34,140 nucleotides of DNA, from contig JAFGJE010000104.1 in the NCBI GenBank assembly GCA_016929245.1, forward strand, positions 1 through 34,140. The letters run 5' to 3'. Made by a program: the position numbers and the translations under genes. Under the pieces are notes generated by a model. The model saw only the letters and a list, made by a program, of their open reading frames with translations, was not told where the DNA came from and did not search any database. Positions 8,026-17,430 of the stretch are shown piece after piece. This stretch comes from Phycisphaerae bacterium. GTDB lineage: Bacteria > Planctomycetota > Phycisphaerae > SM23-33. Position 1 is the stretch's first letter, and each line of letters opens with the position of its first letter.

Positions 8026-8568
8026 TCAACAACGCGACCGCCTCTGCTGGGATTCATGTCGCAGGAGGCGCTGCTTGAAGGCGGGCCCGCCTTCGGCGGA
8101 GAATCCCCCCGCCCGGCCGTCGGAGTATATCACGCGATGACAGGGCACCACCAACGGCGTGGGATTCTTGCTCATCATGGTCGCCACGGCCCGGGCGGCG
8201 TCCTCCCGGCCGATCTGAAGCGCCAGCTCGCGGTAGCTTTTCGTTTGCCCGAAGGGAATCGCCATGCAGGCGCGGTAGACCTTTCCCGCGAACGTTCCCT
8301 CGGCGGGTAGATCGATCGCGACGTCGGCGAAGTCCGTCGGACTGCCGTTGAAGTAGTTCCGGCAGGCGTCCGCCAGGGCGGCGAATCGTGCCTCGTCGCG
8401 AATCGCGCCGGGATGTTCCCACGCCAGCAGGTTCGCCAGATCGTCGGCCTGGTAATGCGGCAGGACGACGCGGCAGACGCCCGATTCGTTCGCCGCCGCG
8501 CCCATCGGTCCCCAGGGCGTCGGAAACACGGTATACCATCGCGGACCTTTGCTTTTCGCTACGGGCAT
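8026..8568 (-). CDS. Methylated-DNA--protein-cysteine methyltransferase (O6-alkylguanine repair)
   Basis: A 180-residue suicide repair protein that takes alkyl groups from O6-alkylguanine onto its own cysteine. The active-site motif PCHRVI is present near residue 142, preceded by NPTP (Asn hinge) and the RAVATMM helix that carries the arginine finger. GGFSAEGG and a KQRLL-x-HE stretch follow, as in Ogt/Ada C-terminal domains. Length is normal for the Ogt/MGMT form without the AraC-like Ada half. The last residues (QQRRSRC) are basic and probably not conserved. It stands alone, divergent from the YhbY gene, with a large palindrome in the shared upstream region. Confidence 0.95.
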   Translation of the reverse strand: MPVAKSKGPRWYTVFPTPWGPMGAAANESGVCRVVLPHYQADDLANLLAWEHPGAIRDEARFAALADACRNYFNGSPTDFADVAIDLPAEGTFAGKVYRACMAIPFGQTKSYRELALQIGREDAARAVATMMSKNPTPLVVPCHRVIYSDGRAGGFSAEGGPAFKQRLLRHESQQRRSRC

Positions 8569-8604
8569 GGTACAACCTCGTTCAAATCATAAAACAATAG
8601 GTGC

Positions 8605-8692
8605 GGGTGCCGTGGTTCGCGGAGCGCAGCGGAGCAACCACGTTCTTCGGATCACGTGGTTGCTCCGCTGCGCTCCGCGAACCACGGCACCC
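8605..8692. repeat. Perfect 39-bp inverted repeat (GAGCGGAGCG family variant)
   Basis: Arms 8605-8643 and 8654-8692 are perfect reverse complements around a 10-base centre. The arms contain GCGGAGCGCAG, a core shared with the dispersed palindromes. It lies between the divergent alkyltransferase and YhbY genes. Confidence 0.9.
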
Positions 8693-8735
8693 TTCAAAAT
8701 GAATGTAAGGAATTCGACGAGGAAACGCAACGAAC

Positions 8736-9044
8736 ATGGTGTCATTGACGGGAAAACAAAAGCGATATCTACGAAGCATAGGGCAACGATTGAGCGCGGA
8801 CATCACCGTCGGCAAGTCCGGCGCGACCGACGCGCTTCTGGATCACATTCGACGACTTCTTGAGGAGCGGGAATTGATTAAAGTCCGCCTGAGCGAGGAA
8901 CATACCGGAAACGAACGAAAACAGGCAGCCGAGGAACTCGCCGGAATGGCGGACGCCGCCTGCGCGGGCGTGGTCGGACGAACCGCGCTGCTGTATCGCC
9001 CGAATGAATCTCTACCGAAGGAAAAGCGAATTTCGCTGGATTGA
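8736..9044 (+). CDS. yhbY: CRM-domain RNA-binding protein, YhbY family
   Basis: A 102-residue protein that is essentially one CRS1-YhbY domain. It shows the starting LTGKQKRYLRS helix, the VGKSGAT loop (the GxxG-type RNA contact), and LLEERELIKVRL. YhbY associates with pre-50S ribosomal particles, so a role in large-subunit assembly is likely. The start at 8736 is preceded by GAGGAAACGC. A perfect hairpin terminator follows 5 bases after the stop. Confidence 0.92.
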   Translation: MVSLTGKQKRYLRSIGQRLSADITVGKSGATDALLDHIRRLLEERELIKVRLSEEHTGNERKQAAEELAGMADAACAGVVGRTALLYRPNESLPKEKRISLD

Positions 9045-9048
9045 AGAT

Positions 9049-9106
9049 AACAGCGCCGAGCGGCAAGCCGATGCACGTATCGGCTTGCCGCTCGGCGCTG
9101 TTTTTT
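9049..9106. terminator. Perfect-hairpin terminator between yhbY and the dGTPase-like gene
   Basis: A 24-bp perfect stem (9049-9072 with 9079-9102), 6-base loop, then a T-run on the plus strand. It serves yhbY and probably also the convergent gene ending at 9106. Its arms share CGGCAAGCCG with the hairpin at 22304-22367. Confidence 0.9.
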
Positions 9107-10341
9107 CAGGTATTGCGTTTCTGGAATTTATTGACGATCGTGCGGGGGAAGAAGCGTCGCGTGAACTGCTCGACGAGGAAGTCGTCCGTCACCCCGGCCA
9201 TGAAGTCGCAGACGACGCGGCTGGGCGGGGTTTCGCGTCGATAGTTCTCGGGCATGGTGTTGACGAACTGGGTGAAGATCGTCCTGGATTCGTCCCCGCT
9301 GTCGAGGTCGTCGAGGAACAGGCCGTACAGATTCTCCATCACGCGCGTCAACCGTCGGGATTCATCCTGGACGGGAGGAGTGTTGACGATGCGTTCGGCG
9401 ATGAATCCCGCCAGCGTTCGCAAGGCGTCGAAAATCTCGCCGCTGAAGGCGATGTAATCCCGATCGTGGCTGTGATCGATCACGTCCATCACGACGCGGT
9501 TGATGATGTCGAAATAATACGACCCGAGAGTGGACCGCACCTCGTCGGGCAGGTCTTCGCGTTGAATGAGTCCGACCGCCACGCCGTCTTCCAGCGCGCT
9601 GCCGAACCGCGCGAGGATCAGCGTCGCCCGCACGACGCATCCTTCCAGCGTGGCGGGGTAGACGCCTTTTTCCGCGTCGTGCACGCGAAGAGAACTTCCG
9701 ACATTCCCATCCAGCGCGTCCCAGGTGAGATTCTCCGGGTTCGGGCGTATGATCGGCTCCTGCACGTCGCAGCGCCCCGCCAGCACGCCGTCGAGCGTCT
9801 GGAGGGTCAGGTTCAGTCCCGCGCCGTCGTTTTCGAGAGCGTCCAAAGCGCGAACCGCCTGGGCGGGCTGGCTGTACACGCCCACGCCGATCGTCCGCAG
9901 ATGCTGGGAAAGGAAATCCGACCCCACCTTCCCGAACGGCGCGTTGCCCAGGCCGTGGGCGTAACTGATCGCCTCGGCGAGGTCCTCGTTGAGCGACAGG
10001 CAGCGGGCGATGGTCCGGGCGATTTTCACGGCGTACTGCAAACCGAGGATGCGTCGCGAGGCGCTGCCGCCTAAGGGGAAGAACATGTCGGTCTTTTCGG
10101 CGTAGCGTTCGTAGGCCCGGCAGTGGAGGATCGTGTCGGCGTCGTGGGCGTAGGCGAGGCGGATATTCGCGCGGTCGGGGATGTCCGCTTCGCGCCGCCG
10201 GAGGGCGTGGCGGCTTTTCGTCGCCCGGGGGACCAGCGCCTTTTGTTCGTTCCGGTAGTTGTTCCGGATGATCCGAACGTAGGTCAGGTTGCTCTCCGGC
10301 TGGGGAGCGGCGGGTTTGGACGAATTGGACCTCTTGGCCAT
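9106..10341 (-). CDS. dGTP triphosphohydrolase-like protein with a degenerate HD site
   Basis: A 411-residue protein with the fold signature of the dGTPase group: DADTILHCRAYERYAEKTDMFF (the family's D-R-I-S-x-AFRRL-x-KTQVF region), then IARTIARCLSLNEDLAEAI and AHGLGNAPFGKVG. Active members have RLTH, HDLG, FGH-x-G-E and a later Asp. Here RLTH reads RILG, HD reads HG, FGH reads FGK and the following Glu is Ser, and the IAY-x-x-HD-x-DD region is not recognisable. Most metal ligands and catalytic residues are therefore missing, although the scaffold is intact and uninterrupted. It may be a regulatory or nucleotide-binding pseudoenzyme. Start ATG 10341 has GGAG six bases upstream and is preferred over the in-frame codon at 10365. 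It lies downstream of mfd with a palindromic repeat between. Confidence 0.8.
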   Translation of the reverse strand: MAKRSNSSKPAAPQPESNLTYVRIIRNNYRNEQKALVPRATKSRHALRRREADIPDRANIRLAYAHDADTILHCRAYERYAEKTDMFFPLGGSASRRILGLQYAVKIARTIARCLSLNEDLAEAISYAHGLGNAPFGKVGSDFLSQHLRTIGVGVYSQPAQAVRALDALENDGAGLNLTLQTLDGVLAGRCDVQEPIIRPNPENLTWDALDGNVGSSLRVHDAEKGVYPATLEGCVVRATLILARFGSALEDGVAVGLIQREDLPDEVRSTLGSYYFDIINRVVMDVIDHSHDRDYIAFSGEIFDALRTLAGFIAERIVNTPPVQDESRRLTRVMENLYGLFLDDLDSGDESRTIFTQFVNTMPENYRRETPPSRVVCDFMAGVTDDFLVEQFTRRFFPRTIVNKFQKRNT

Positions 10342-10420
10342 AGCGTTCTCCGAAACCAACAACACTTTTGAACCGCCACAGCGTACCGTATCTTCCCCGG
10401 TGGGTAAAGCCCCTTCACAT

Positions 10421-10489
10421 TGTCATCTCCTAAGGTGCCCCAGGGAACTGAGCGGAGCGCAGTCCCTTGGGGATCCATAAGAGATGACA
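10421..10489. repeat. Dispersed palindromic element, short variant
   Basis: Bounded by TGTCATCTC and GAGATGACA, with inner arms around CCCCAGGGAACTG and CAGTCCCTTGGGG, and GAGCGGAGCGCAG in the centre. It is a shorter relative of the elements at 98, 13978 and 29127, and lies between mfd and the dGTPase-like gene. Confidence 0.8.
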
Positions 10490-10505
10490 GTATGAACAGA
10501 TGGTT

Positions 10506-13500
10506 TTACTCCCGGAATCGTTTCAGCAGGACCGTCAGCAGCGTGGGCATTTCGAGGTAGTTTTTCGGCGGGCGCCAGTGGAGTGTGTGTTGATCGACCA
10601 CGCGCACCGATCCCGCCACGCCTTCAAAGACGCGCCGCAGGGATTGGTGATCCTGGAAATCCCGCACGCGGAAGATGATATCCGGCGTCATGCGCACCAT
10701 GCTCTGAACTCCGACAGCCGCGGCCCGAACGCGCAACTCGGCCGCGTCGAGCAATTGTTCCACCTCCGAAGGCAACGGGCCGTAGGCGTCGTGCAGGTCC
10801 GCGCGAAGCTGCGCCAGGTCCGCCGGTTCGCTTGCCAGCACCAGCCGACGGTAGATTTCCATCCTTTGTCGCTCGGAGGAAATGTAGGATCGCGGGATGT
10901 AGGCGTCCAGGCCCAGTTCGATGTGCACGCTCGCGCGCGGCGGGGGCGCTTCGCCCTTCAATTGTCGCACCGCCTGCTCGAGCAACTCGCAATAGAGTTC
11001 GTATCCCACCAGCGCGATGTGTCCGCTTTGCTGCGGGCCCAGGATATTGCCCGCGCCGCGAATCTCCAGGTCGCGCATGGCGATCTGGAATCCCGCGCCC
11101 AGGTCGGAAAAATCTTCGATGGCCTTCAACCGCTTGGCGGCCACGGGTGAAACCGTCCGCCGCGACGGCAGGAGCAGGTAGCAGTACGCTCGATGCTTGT
11201 ATCGCCCGACGCGGCCGCGAAGCTGGTGCAGCTCCGCCAGACCGAAGCGGTCGGCTTCGTGAATAAGCATCGTGTTGGCGGTGGGGATGTCCAGGCCCGA
11301 CTCGATAATCGTGGTGCACACGAGCACGTCGATTTCGCCGCGGTTGAAACGCATCATCACTCGCTCCAGGCCGCGCTCGGGCATCTGCCCGTGCCCGATC
11401 TCCACGCGCGCGTCGCCCGAAAGCGACTGCACCCGCCGCGCGACGGATTCGATGTCCTGCACGCGATTGTGCACGAAAAAAACCTGGCCGTTGCGATTCA
11501 GCTCCCGCGAAATCGCCGTGCGGATCAACTCATCGTCGTCGTCGCAGACTTCCGTGTGAATCGCCCGGCGGTCCATGGGCGGCGTCTGCAGGCTGGAAAT
11601 GTCGCGCAGGCCAAGCAAAGCCATGTGCAGCGTGCGCGGGATGGGCGTCGCCGTCAGCGTCAGCACGTCCAGCGTCGCGCGAAGCTGCTTCATGTGCTCC
11701 TTGTGCATCACGCCGAAACGCTGCTCCTCGTCGATGACGACCAGGCCGAGGTTCGGAAATCGCACATCCTTGCTTAAAAGGCGATGCGTACCGATGAGCA
11801 CGTCGATCTGACCCAGTTGCAGGCGCTTGAGAATCTCCGCCTGCTGGCCTGCTGTGCGGAAGCGGCTGATCACGTCGACCGACACCGGGAAATCCGCGAA
11901 GCGTTCGGTGAACGTGCGATAATGCTGATCCGCCAGCACCGTCGTCGGCACGAGCACCGCGACCTGCCTGCCGGCTTCGACGACCTTCATCGCCGCCCGG
12001 ATCGCCAGTTCGGTTTTACCGTAGCCCACGTCGCCGCAGACGAGGCGGTCCATGGGGCGCGGCTGGGCCATGTCCGAATCGATCTGCATCAACGCCGCTG
12101 ACTGATCTTCCGTTTCGGTGTAGGGAAATTCATCCGCCAGTTGTCGTTGCAGGTCGGTTCCGATGGGGTAACTTTCGCCCGGCGACGCCCGTCGGACGGC
12201 CTGGAGGCGCAGCAGTTCACCGGCGAGGTCCTTGACCGCCTCGCCGACGCGCTCCTTCGCGCGGGCCCAGTGCTTTCCGCCGAGTTTGCTCAGGCTGGGA
12301 CGCTTGTGCTTCGTGCCGATGTACTTCTGCACGAGGTTGATCCGCGTCACGGGCACGTGCAGCACGGCGTGATCGGCGAACAGCAGGCGGAGGTATTCTT
12401 CGGAAGCCCCGTCGCGTTCCATGCGCCGCAGGCCTTCGAATTTCGCGATGCCGTGTCCGACGTGCACGACGTAATCGCCCTCGGACAGATCGAGCATGCT
12501 CTGGATCGGCCTGCCCGCGCGCACGCGGCGGATGCGGCGCACTTTCGCGTAGCGATGGTAGATTTCCGAATGCCCCACGACCACGAGTTTCAGCGCCGGC
12601 CAATGGAATCCGCCGGAGACGTGGCCTTCCGCGAGTTTCACTTTCGCCCGCAGCTTCGGGTGATGCTTTTGGAGCATTTCGTCGAAGCGTTCGCGCTCGG
12701 CCGTGCTTTCGCAGTACACCCACACGTCGTTTTCCGCGGAAAGTTCCTCCAGTTCCGCCAGCGCCTCGGCGGTGTTGATCGCCAGGCGCTCCAGCGAGCG
12801 GATGCCCATCGAGATCGCGTTTTCGCCCCGCACGCCGGCGAACAGGTGACACGTGACGCGCGTGAAACGCTCCATCGCGCTGAAGATTTCGTCCACCCTT
12901 CGCAGCGCCACGGGCGAGGCTTCGTCGGCGAGGTCGTCGCGGATGCGGCTGTAGAGCTGCTCCGCCAGTTCGCGCACGTCGCCCGGCTGGGCCATGCAGA
13001 CGAGGGTGTTCGGCGGGAGATAATCAAACAGGTTCGTGGTCGCGGGGGCGTCGGTTTTGGTTTCGTCGCGGTCCTCGATCAGGCGATCCATGCTCCGACC
13101 GACGGTCATCGCGGTGATGTCGCAGGCCTGGACTTCCTCGACACTGCGCTGGGAGTCGAGGTCGAACAGGCGGAGGGATTCGAGTTCATCGCCGAAGAAT
13201 TCCGCTCGCAACGCCGTCCGCGCCCCGGGCGGGAAGATATCCACGATTCCGCCGCGATGGGCGAACTCGCCCTGCCGGTCGACCTGGTCCACGTGTTCGT
13301 ATCCGCCGTCCGCCAGCCACGCGAGCAGATCGTCGGGGGAAATCGCCTGCCCGCGCGTCAAGTGCAACCGGCCTGCTTCCAGCGCCTCGGGTGTCGGGAC
13401 GGGTTGCAGCAGCGCCATGACGGGCGCGACGATAAACTCCACCGGTTCGTCCGCCGCATCGGGATCGGCCAGCAGATTCAACAACCGCAGCCTTTCGCCC

Positions 13501-13799
13501 GTGACCTCCTCGGAGACGTGATCCGTCGCCAGTTGCGCCTCCCACGCGGGAAAATTCTGCGCCACGGCGCCGAGTTCTTTCAAAAACACTTCGATATCGT
13601 CGGCGGCGGCATCGGCATCATCCAGATGATTCACCACCAGCAGCACCGGCGCGCGTTTCAAACGCCCTAGCGCCGCGGCGAGCAAGGCAGTCGACGCCCC
13701 CCAAACCCCCGCCAGTTTCAATTCCTGACCCGCGCGCAAAGCCCCCGCCGCCTGACGAAGCAGATCACTCTGTAAAACGCGGTCGATCATTGTAGTCAT
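10506..13799 (-). CDS. mfd: Transcription-repair coupling factor
   Basis: A 1097-residue superfamily 2 translocase that removes RNA polymerase stalled at DNA damage and recruits UvrA. Domains in order: a UvrB-like N-terminal module (1 to about 350); the CarD-like RNA-polymerase-interaction domain (about 435-500, [16 protein letters not shown]); the helicase core with Walker [12 protein letters not shown] (about 587) and the DEEQ box (about 687, [11 protein letters not shown]), plus [13 protein letters not shown] and [11 protein letters not shown]; and a C-terminal D7 region (from about 940). Length is close to the E. coli protein (1148). The start at 13799 has no strong ribosome-binding site, and a second ATG lies three codons in. 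A stable hairpin (13809-13828) lies nine bases before the start codon. Confidence 0.98.
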   Translation of the reverse strand: MTTMIDRVLQSDLLRQAAGALRAGQELKLAGVWGASTALLAAALGRLKRAPVLLVVNHLDDADAAADDIEVFLKELGAVAQNFPAWEAQLATDHVSEEVTGERLRLLNLLADPDAADEPVEFIVAPVMALLQPVPTPEALEAGRLHLTRGQAISPDDLLAWLADGGYEHVDQVDRQGEFAHRGGIVDIFPPGARTALRAEFFGDELESLRLFDLDSQRSVEEVQACDITAMTVGRSMDRLIEDRDETKTDAPATTNLFDYLPPNTLVCMAQPGDVRELAEQLYSRIRDDLADEASPVALRRVDEIFSAMERFTRVTCHLFAGVRGENAISMGIRSLERLAINTAEALAELEELSAENDVWVYCESTAERERFDEMLQKHHPKLRAKVKLAEGHVSGGFHWPALKLVVVGHSEIYHRYAKVRRIRRVRAGRPIQSMLDLSEGDYVVHVGHGIAKFEGLRRMERDGASEEYLRLLFADHAVLHVPVTRINLVQKYIGTKHKRPSLSKLGGKHWARAKERVGEAVKDLAGELLRLQAVRRASPGESYPIGTDLQRQLADEFPYTETEDQSAALMQIDSDMAQPRPMDRLVCGDVGYGKTELAIRAAMKVVEAGRQVAVLVPTTVLADQHYRTFTERFADFPVSVDVISRFRTAGQQAEILKRLQLGQIDVLIGTHRLLSKDVRFPNLGLVVIDEEQRFGVMHKEHMKQLRATLDVLTLTATPIPRTLHMALLGLRDISSLQTPPMDRRAIHTEVCDDDDELIRTAISRELNRNGQVFFVHNRVQDIESVARRVQSLSGDARVEIGHGQMPERGLERVMMRFNRGEIDVLVCTTIIESGLDIPTANTMLIHEADRFGLAELHQLRGRVGRYKHRAYCYLLLPSRRTVSPVAAKRLKAIEDFSDLGAGFQIAMRDLEIRGAGNILGPQQSGHIALVGYELYCELLEQAVRQLKGEAPPPRASVHIELGLDAYIPRSYISSERQRMEIYRRLVLASEPADLAQLRADLHDAYGPLPSEVEQLLDAAELRVRAAAVGVQSMVRMTPDIIFRVRDFQDHQSLRRVFEGVAGSVRVVDQHTLHWRPPKNYLEMPTLLTVLLKRFRE

Positions 13800-13808
13800 C
13801 TGAACGAG

Positions 13809-13828
13809 CCGGGCCTGTAAAGGCCCGG
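13809..13828 (-). other. Hairpin in the mfd leader
   Basis: An 8-bp stem CCGGGCCT/AGGCCCGG with a 4-base loop, ending just before the mfd start codon on the minus strand. It could impede ribosome loading, or it may be a small repeat. Confidence 0.45.
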
Positions 13829-13861
13829 ACCATCACCGCCAACCAACAATTTATATCTCTG

Positions 13862-13887
13862 CGCGGCGGGAATCCCTTCCCGCCGCG
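13862..13887. other. GC-rich hairpin between mfd and the RND gene
   Basis: An 11-bp perfect stem (13862-13872 with 13877-13887) and 4-base loop. Its arm CGCGGCGGGAA is nearly the arm of the dnaN terminator, but it has no T-run. It may help end the efflux transcript. The rest of the 340-base gap (13800-14139) holds the repeat at 13978-14093 and no gene. Confidence 0.5.
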
Positions 13888-13977
13888 ATCCGTGCGCGCA
13901 GCAGCACCCACGGAATTTTTTTCAAAATCCCGTGTGACGCGAACATCTTCTCTCTATATACGCCAAAGCGTGATAAT

Positions 13978-14093
13978 TGTCATCCTGAGCGAAGCGCAGC
14001 CCCTTGGGGGCAAGCTGTGTCGAAGGACCTTACGCCCACTTACCCGTAAGGTCCTTCGACTTCGCTCGAAGACTCGCTTCGCTCAGGATGACA
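13978..14093. repeat. Dispersed palindromic element, copy 2
   Basis: Bounded by TGTCATCCTGAGC and GCTCAGGATGACA, with the inner inverted pair GAAGGACCTTACG and CGTAAGGTCCTTC. It is nearly the same as the copies at 98-213 and 29127-29227, and lies downstream of the RND gene. Confidence 0.88.
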
Positions 14094-14139
14094 TGAATAT
14101 TCTACTGAAACATATTCGCGGTATTCGTCTTCATTCGTC

Positions 14140-17100
14140 TTATTCGCGTTCTCTTGTCTTTTGCATGGCCGCCTGGGCTTGGATTTGGGCTTGTTTTCTT
14201 CGTTCCGACCAGTCGCCGAGGCGCTGGATGACGGCGTAGAACGTCGGCACGAATAAAATCCCGATGAAACAGGCCAGGATCATCCCGCCCAGCACGGCCG
14301 TCCCAAGGCAGCGTCGCGACACCGCGCCCGCGCCGGCAGCCACCGCCAGCGGCATCCAGCCGAAGATGTCCGAGAAGGCCGTCATCAGGATCGCGCGGAA
14401 TCGCGTTTGGGCGGCTGTCGCCGCGGCGGTGAAACGGTCGTCGCCTTCTTCCCGCCGCTGCTTGGCGAATTCGACGATCAGGATCGACGTCTTACTCGCC
14501 AGGCCGATCAACAGCACCACGCCGATCTGCGTGTACAGGTTGTTGTCATACGCGCGCAGCCAGGTCGCCAGCACCGCCCCCAGCAGCGCGAACGGCACGG
14601 ACAGCAGCACGGAAATCGGCAGCAGGAAACTTTCATACTGGGCCGCCAGGAACAGGTACACGAAGATCGCGCCCAGGGCGAAGATCGTCGCGGCGCCGCT
14701 GGCGGCTTTGGCTTCCTCGTGGGAAAGCGTGGTCCATTCGTGTCCCATGCCGCCGGGCATGGTCTGGTCGGCGATCGCGGCGATGCGCTCCATGGCTTCA
14801 CCGGAACTCTTGCCCGGCGCGGGATTGCCCGTGATCAGCGACGCGGGATACATGTTGTAGCGATACACCACCTGCGGTCCCAGCGACGGTTCGACGTGCA
14901 CCACCGTGCTTAAGGGAACCATCTGGTTGTACTTGTTGCGAATCCAAAGCCGGCCGATGTCCTCGGGCGTCATGCGATACTGACTCTCGGCCTGGATGTT
15001 CACCTGGTACGTGCGGCCGAACTTGTTGAAATCGTTGACGTAGAGCGAACCGAGGTATCCCTGCATCGCGTCGTACACGTCGGTGAGTTTCAGGCCCATC
15101 GTCTTGACCTTCGTGGCGTTGACGGTGGTGTGCATTTGCGGCACGTTCGCGCGGAAGGCGGAGTAGACGCTCTGCAGATCGGGATCGGCGTTAGCCTGGT
15201 ACATGATGTCGTCGGCGACCGTCTGGAGGGACTGTAAGCCCATGTTCGCGCGGTCCTCCAGCTCCAGGGAGAATCCACCCGTGGCGCCCAGGCCCATAAT
15301 CGACGGCGGCACGAGCGGGATGATCTGCGCTTCGGGAATTCCCGCGAAGCCCATGACCGCCTGCTCGAGGATTCCCTCGAGCTGCTCGGAGGGTTTCTTC
15401 CGCTCGGACCAGTCGGTGAAGAACACGAACGCGGAGGCGTAGTTCGAGGCGTTCGAGCCGGTCAGGAACGAATATCCCGACACGGTCACCACGTTGGCGA
15501 CGCCGGGGATTTTCTCGAAAATCTTATCCACCTTGGCCGCGACCTTGTCGGAGCGTTGCATGGACGCGGCGTCGGGCAACTGGATGTTGACCATCATGTA
15601 ACCCTGGTCTTCGGTGGGCAGAAAGCCCGTGGGCAGTTTCGCGAACCCGCCGAACATCAGCACGCACACCCCGCCGAACAGCAGGAACATGATGATCCCC
15701 CGCCGAACCGTATGTTTCACGACGCCGGCGTAGAGGGTTTCGGAGGCGCCGAACACGCGGTCGAAGGCGCGGAAGGCGATATTCTTTTTAGCTTTGGAAG
15801 GCCGAAGCAGCAACCCGCACAGCGCCGGGCTGAGCGTCAGCGCGTTGATGGTGCTGAGCACCGTCGACGCCGAAATCGTCAGCGCGAACTGGCGGTACAT
15901 GCGCCCGGTGATCCCGCCTAAGAACGCCGTCGGTACGAACACGCTTAATAGCACGAGCGTCGTGGCGATACACGGGCTCATGATTTCCTTCAGCGACTTG
16001 GCCGCGGCCTCGCGCGACGGTTCGCCCAGGTCGATATGACGCTGGGTATTCTCGACGACCACAATCGAGTCGTCCACCACCACGCCGATGGCGAGCACCA
16101 GTCCGAAGAGGGTCAGCGTGTTGACGGAAAAGCCCATCATGCCCATGAAGATGAACGTTCCGACCAGCGAGACGGGAATGCAGATCGTCGGAATCAGCGA
16201 CGCCCGCCAGTCCTGGAGGAACACGAACACGATCAGCACCACCAGCCCGACCGCCTGGTAGAGCGTGGTGTAAATCTGGTCGATGGAGGCGTTGATATAC
16301 CACGACGCGTCGTAGGTGACGCGGTAATCCAGGCCGCTGGGAAACACCCTGGCGAGATTTTCGAGTTGATCGTGACAGCCTTGCGCCACGTCGATGGTGT
16401 TGGCGGTCGTGAGCTGGTAGACCATGATCGTCGTGCAAGGCCGGCCGTTGATTTTGGAACTCGTGGAATAACTCTGCGCGCCGAGACTCACCTTCGCCAC
16501 GTCCCGCACGTACGTCACCTGCCCGTCGTCGCCGGTCTTCAGGATCATGTTCTCGAATTCCTCGACGGTCTTCAGGCGGCCCGGCACGGTGATGGTATAC
16601 TGGAAATTCTGTCCCTCTCCCGCGGGCGGCTGGCCGATCACCCCGGCCGCCACCTGCACGTTCTGCTCCTGGATGGTCGAGACCACGTCGTCGGCGGTCA
16701 GGTTGCGGTGCTTGAGTTGATCGGGATCCAGCCACAGCCTCATGCTGTAATCCCCGGCCCCGAGCACCTGCACGTCGCCCACGCCGGAGACGCGCGACAG
16801 CACGTCCTTGATGTTGATGGTGGCGTAGTTCGAGAGGAACAGGTCGTCGAATTCGTTGTTCTTCGAGAACAGGTTGATGAGCATCACGAAGTTGGTGGAT
16901 TTTTTCTTCGTGCTGACGCCCTGTTTTTTCACCTCGTCGGGCAGCTTGGGCGTCGCGAGCGTCACGCGGTTCTGCACGAGCACCTGGGCCATGTCCAGGT
17001 CCGTGCCGACCTCGAACGTCACGGTCAGCGTGTAGCTGCCGTCCGCGGAGCACGTGGACGACATGTATTCCATGCCCTCCACGCCGTTAACCTGCTCCTC

Positions 17101-17298
17101 GATGGGCACCGCGACGGTGTCGGCGACGGTCTGGGCGTTGGCGCCGGGGTAGGTCGCCGTCACGGACACCGTGGGGGGCGTCACGTCCGGGTACAGCGCC
17201 ACGGGAAGCGTTTTGACCGTGACCATGCCCGCCAGCACGGTCACGATCGCGATCACGCCCGCCAGCACCGGTCGATGAACGATAAATCGGCTATACAT
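14140..17298 (-). CDS. RND efflux pump inner-membrane transporter (AcrB/HAE1 family)
   Basis: A 1052-residue proton-driven drug or small-molecule exporter with twelve membrane segments and two large periplasmic loops. The N-terminus (FIVHRPVLAGVIAIV) and GLVLAIGVVVDDSIVVVEN are typical; the Asp-Asp pair corresponds to the proton-relay residues 407/408 of AcrB. The relay Lys is in GLASKTSILIVEFAKQRREEG (AcrB Lys940). The start at 17298 follows GGAG eight bases upstream; an extension to 17337 would reach into the hairpin array. It lies downstream of its adaptor gene. The last codons and stop (RERE, then TAA) fall inside a repeat sequence also found at 31945-32057. No TolC-type channel is nearby, and substrates cannot be predicted. 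Confidence 0.95.
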   Translation of the reverse strand: MYSRFIVHRPVLAGVIAIVTVLAGMVTVKTLPVALYPDVTPPTVSVTATYPGANAQTVADTVAVPIEEQVNGVEGMEYMSSTCSADGSYTLTVTFEVGTDLDMAQVLVQNRVTLATPKLPDEVKKQGVSTKKKSTNFVMLINLFSKNNEFDDLFLSNYATINIKDVLSRVSGVGDVQVLGAGDYSMRLWLDPDQLKHRNLTADDVVSTIQEQNVQVAAGVIGQPPAGEGQNFQYTITVPGRLKTVEEFENMILKTGDDGQVTYVRDVAKVSLGAQSYSTSSKINGRPCTTIMVYQLTTANTIDVAQGCHDQLENLARVFPSGLDYRVTYDASWYINASIDQIYTTLYQAVGLVVLIVFVFLQDWRASLIPTICIPVSLVGTFIFMGMMGFSVNTLTLFGLVLAIGVVVDDSIVVVENTQRHIDLGEPSREAAAKSLKEIMSPCIATTLVLLSVFVPTAFLGGITGRMYRQFALTISASTVLSTINALTLSPALCGLLLRPSKAKKNIAFRAFDRVFGASETLYAGVVKHTVRRGIIMFLLFGGVCVLMFGGFAKLPTGFLPTEDQGYMMVNIQLPDAASMQRSDKVAAKVDKIFEKIPGVANVVTVSGYSFLTGSNASNYASAFVFFTDWSERKKPSEQLEGILEQAVMGFAGIPEAQIIPLVPPSIMGLGATGGFSLELEDRANMGLQSLQTVADDIMYQANADPDLQSVYSAFRANVPQMHTTVNATKVKTMGLKLTDVYDAMQGYLGSLYVNDFNKFGRTYQVNIQAESQYRMTPEDIGRLWIRNKYNQMVPLSTVVHVEPSLGPQVVYRYNMYPASLITGNPAPGKSSGEAMERIAAIADQTMPGGMGHEWTTLSHEEAKAASGAATIFALGAIFVYLFLAAQYESFLLPISVLLSVPFALLGAVLATWLRAYDNNLYTQIGVVLLIGLASKTSILIVEFAKQRREEGDDRFTAAATAAQTRFRAILMTAFSDIFGWMPLAVAAGAGAVSRRCLGTAVLGGMILACFIGILFVPTFYAVIQRLGDWSERRKQAQIQAQAAMQKTRERE

Positions 17299-17314
17299 TA
17301 AATAGTCTCCGGAT

Positions 17315-17429
17315 TGTGGCTTGTCCCTCCGGGACAAGCGTCACAGGGGCATCCTGCCCCTGATTTTACAATTCAGTTCATTACGGGCGAGACGCCCGTA
17401 AGACTCTTGGACAGGATGTCCAAGCCACA
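17315..17429. repeat. Four-hairpin palindromic cluster inside the efflux operon
   Basis: An outer 9-bp inverted repeat (17315-17323 with 17421-17429, TGTGGCTTG/CAAGCCACA) encloses four small hairpins with 3-base loops: 17320-17338, 17344-17362, 17381-17401 and 17406-17424. It fills nearly the whole gap between the adaptor and transporter genes, so it is transcribed within the message. It may tune the ratio of the two proteins or may be a REP-type element. Confidence 0.8.
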
Positions 17430-17430
17430 T

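Noticed and set aside
12141-13670. Long plus-strand open frame (509 codons) opposite mfd
   Set aside because: It is antisense to a gene with complete Mfd motifs, is Arg/His/Gln-rich with no domain, and is explained by GC-rich codon usage.
16036-17301. Plus-strand open frame of 421 codons opposite the RND gene
   Set aside because: It is His/Asp/Arg-rich, has no recognisable motif, and the RND frame is certain.
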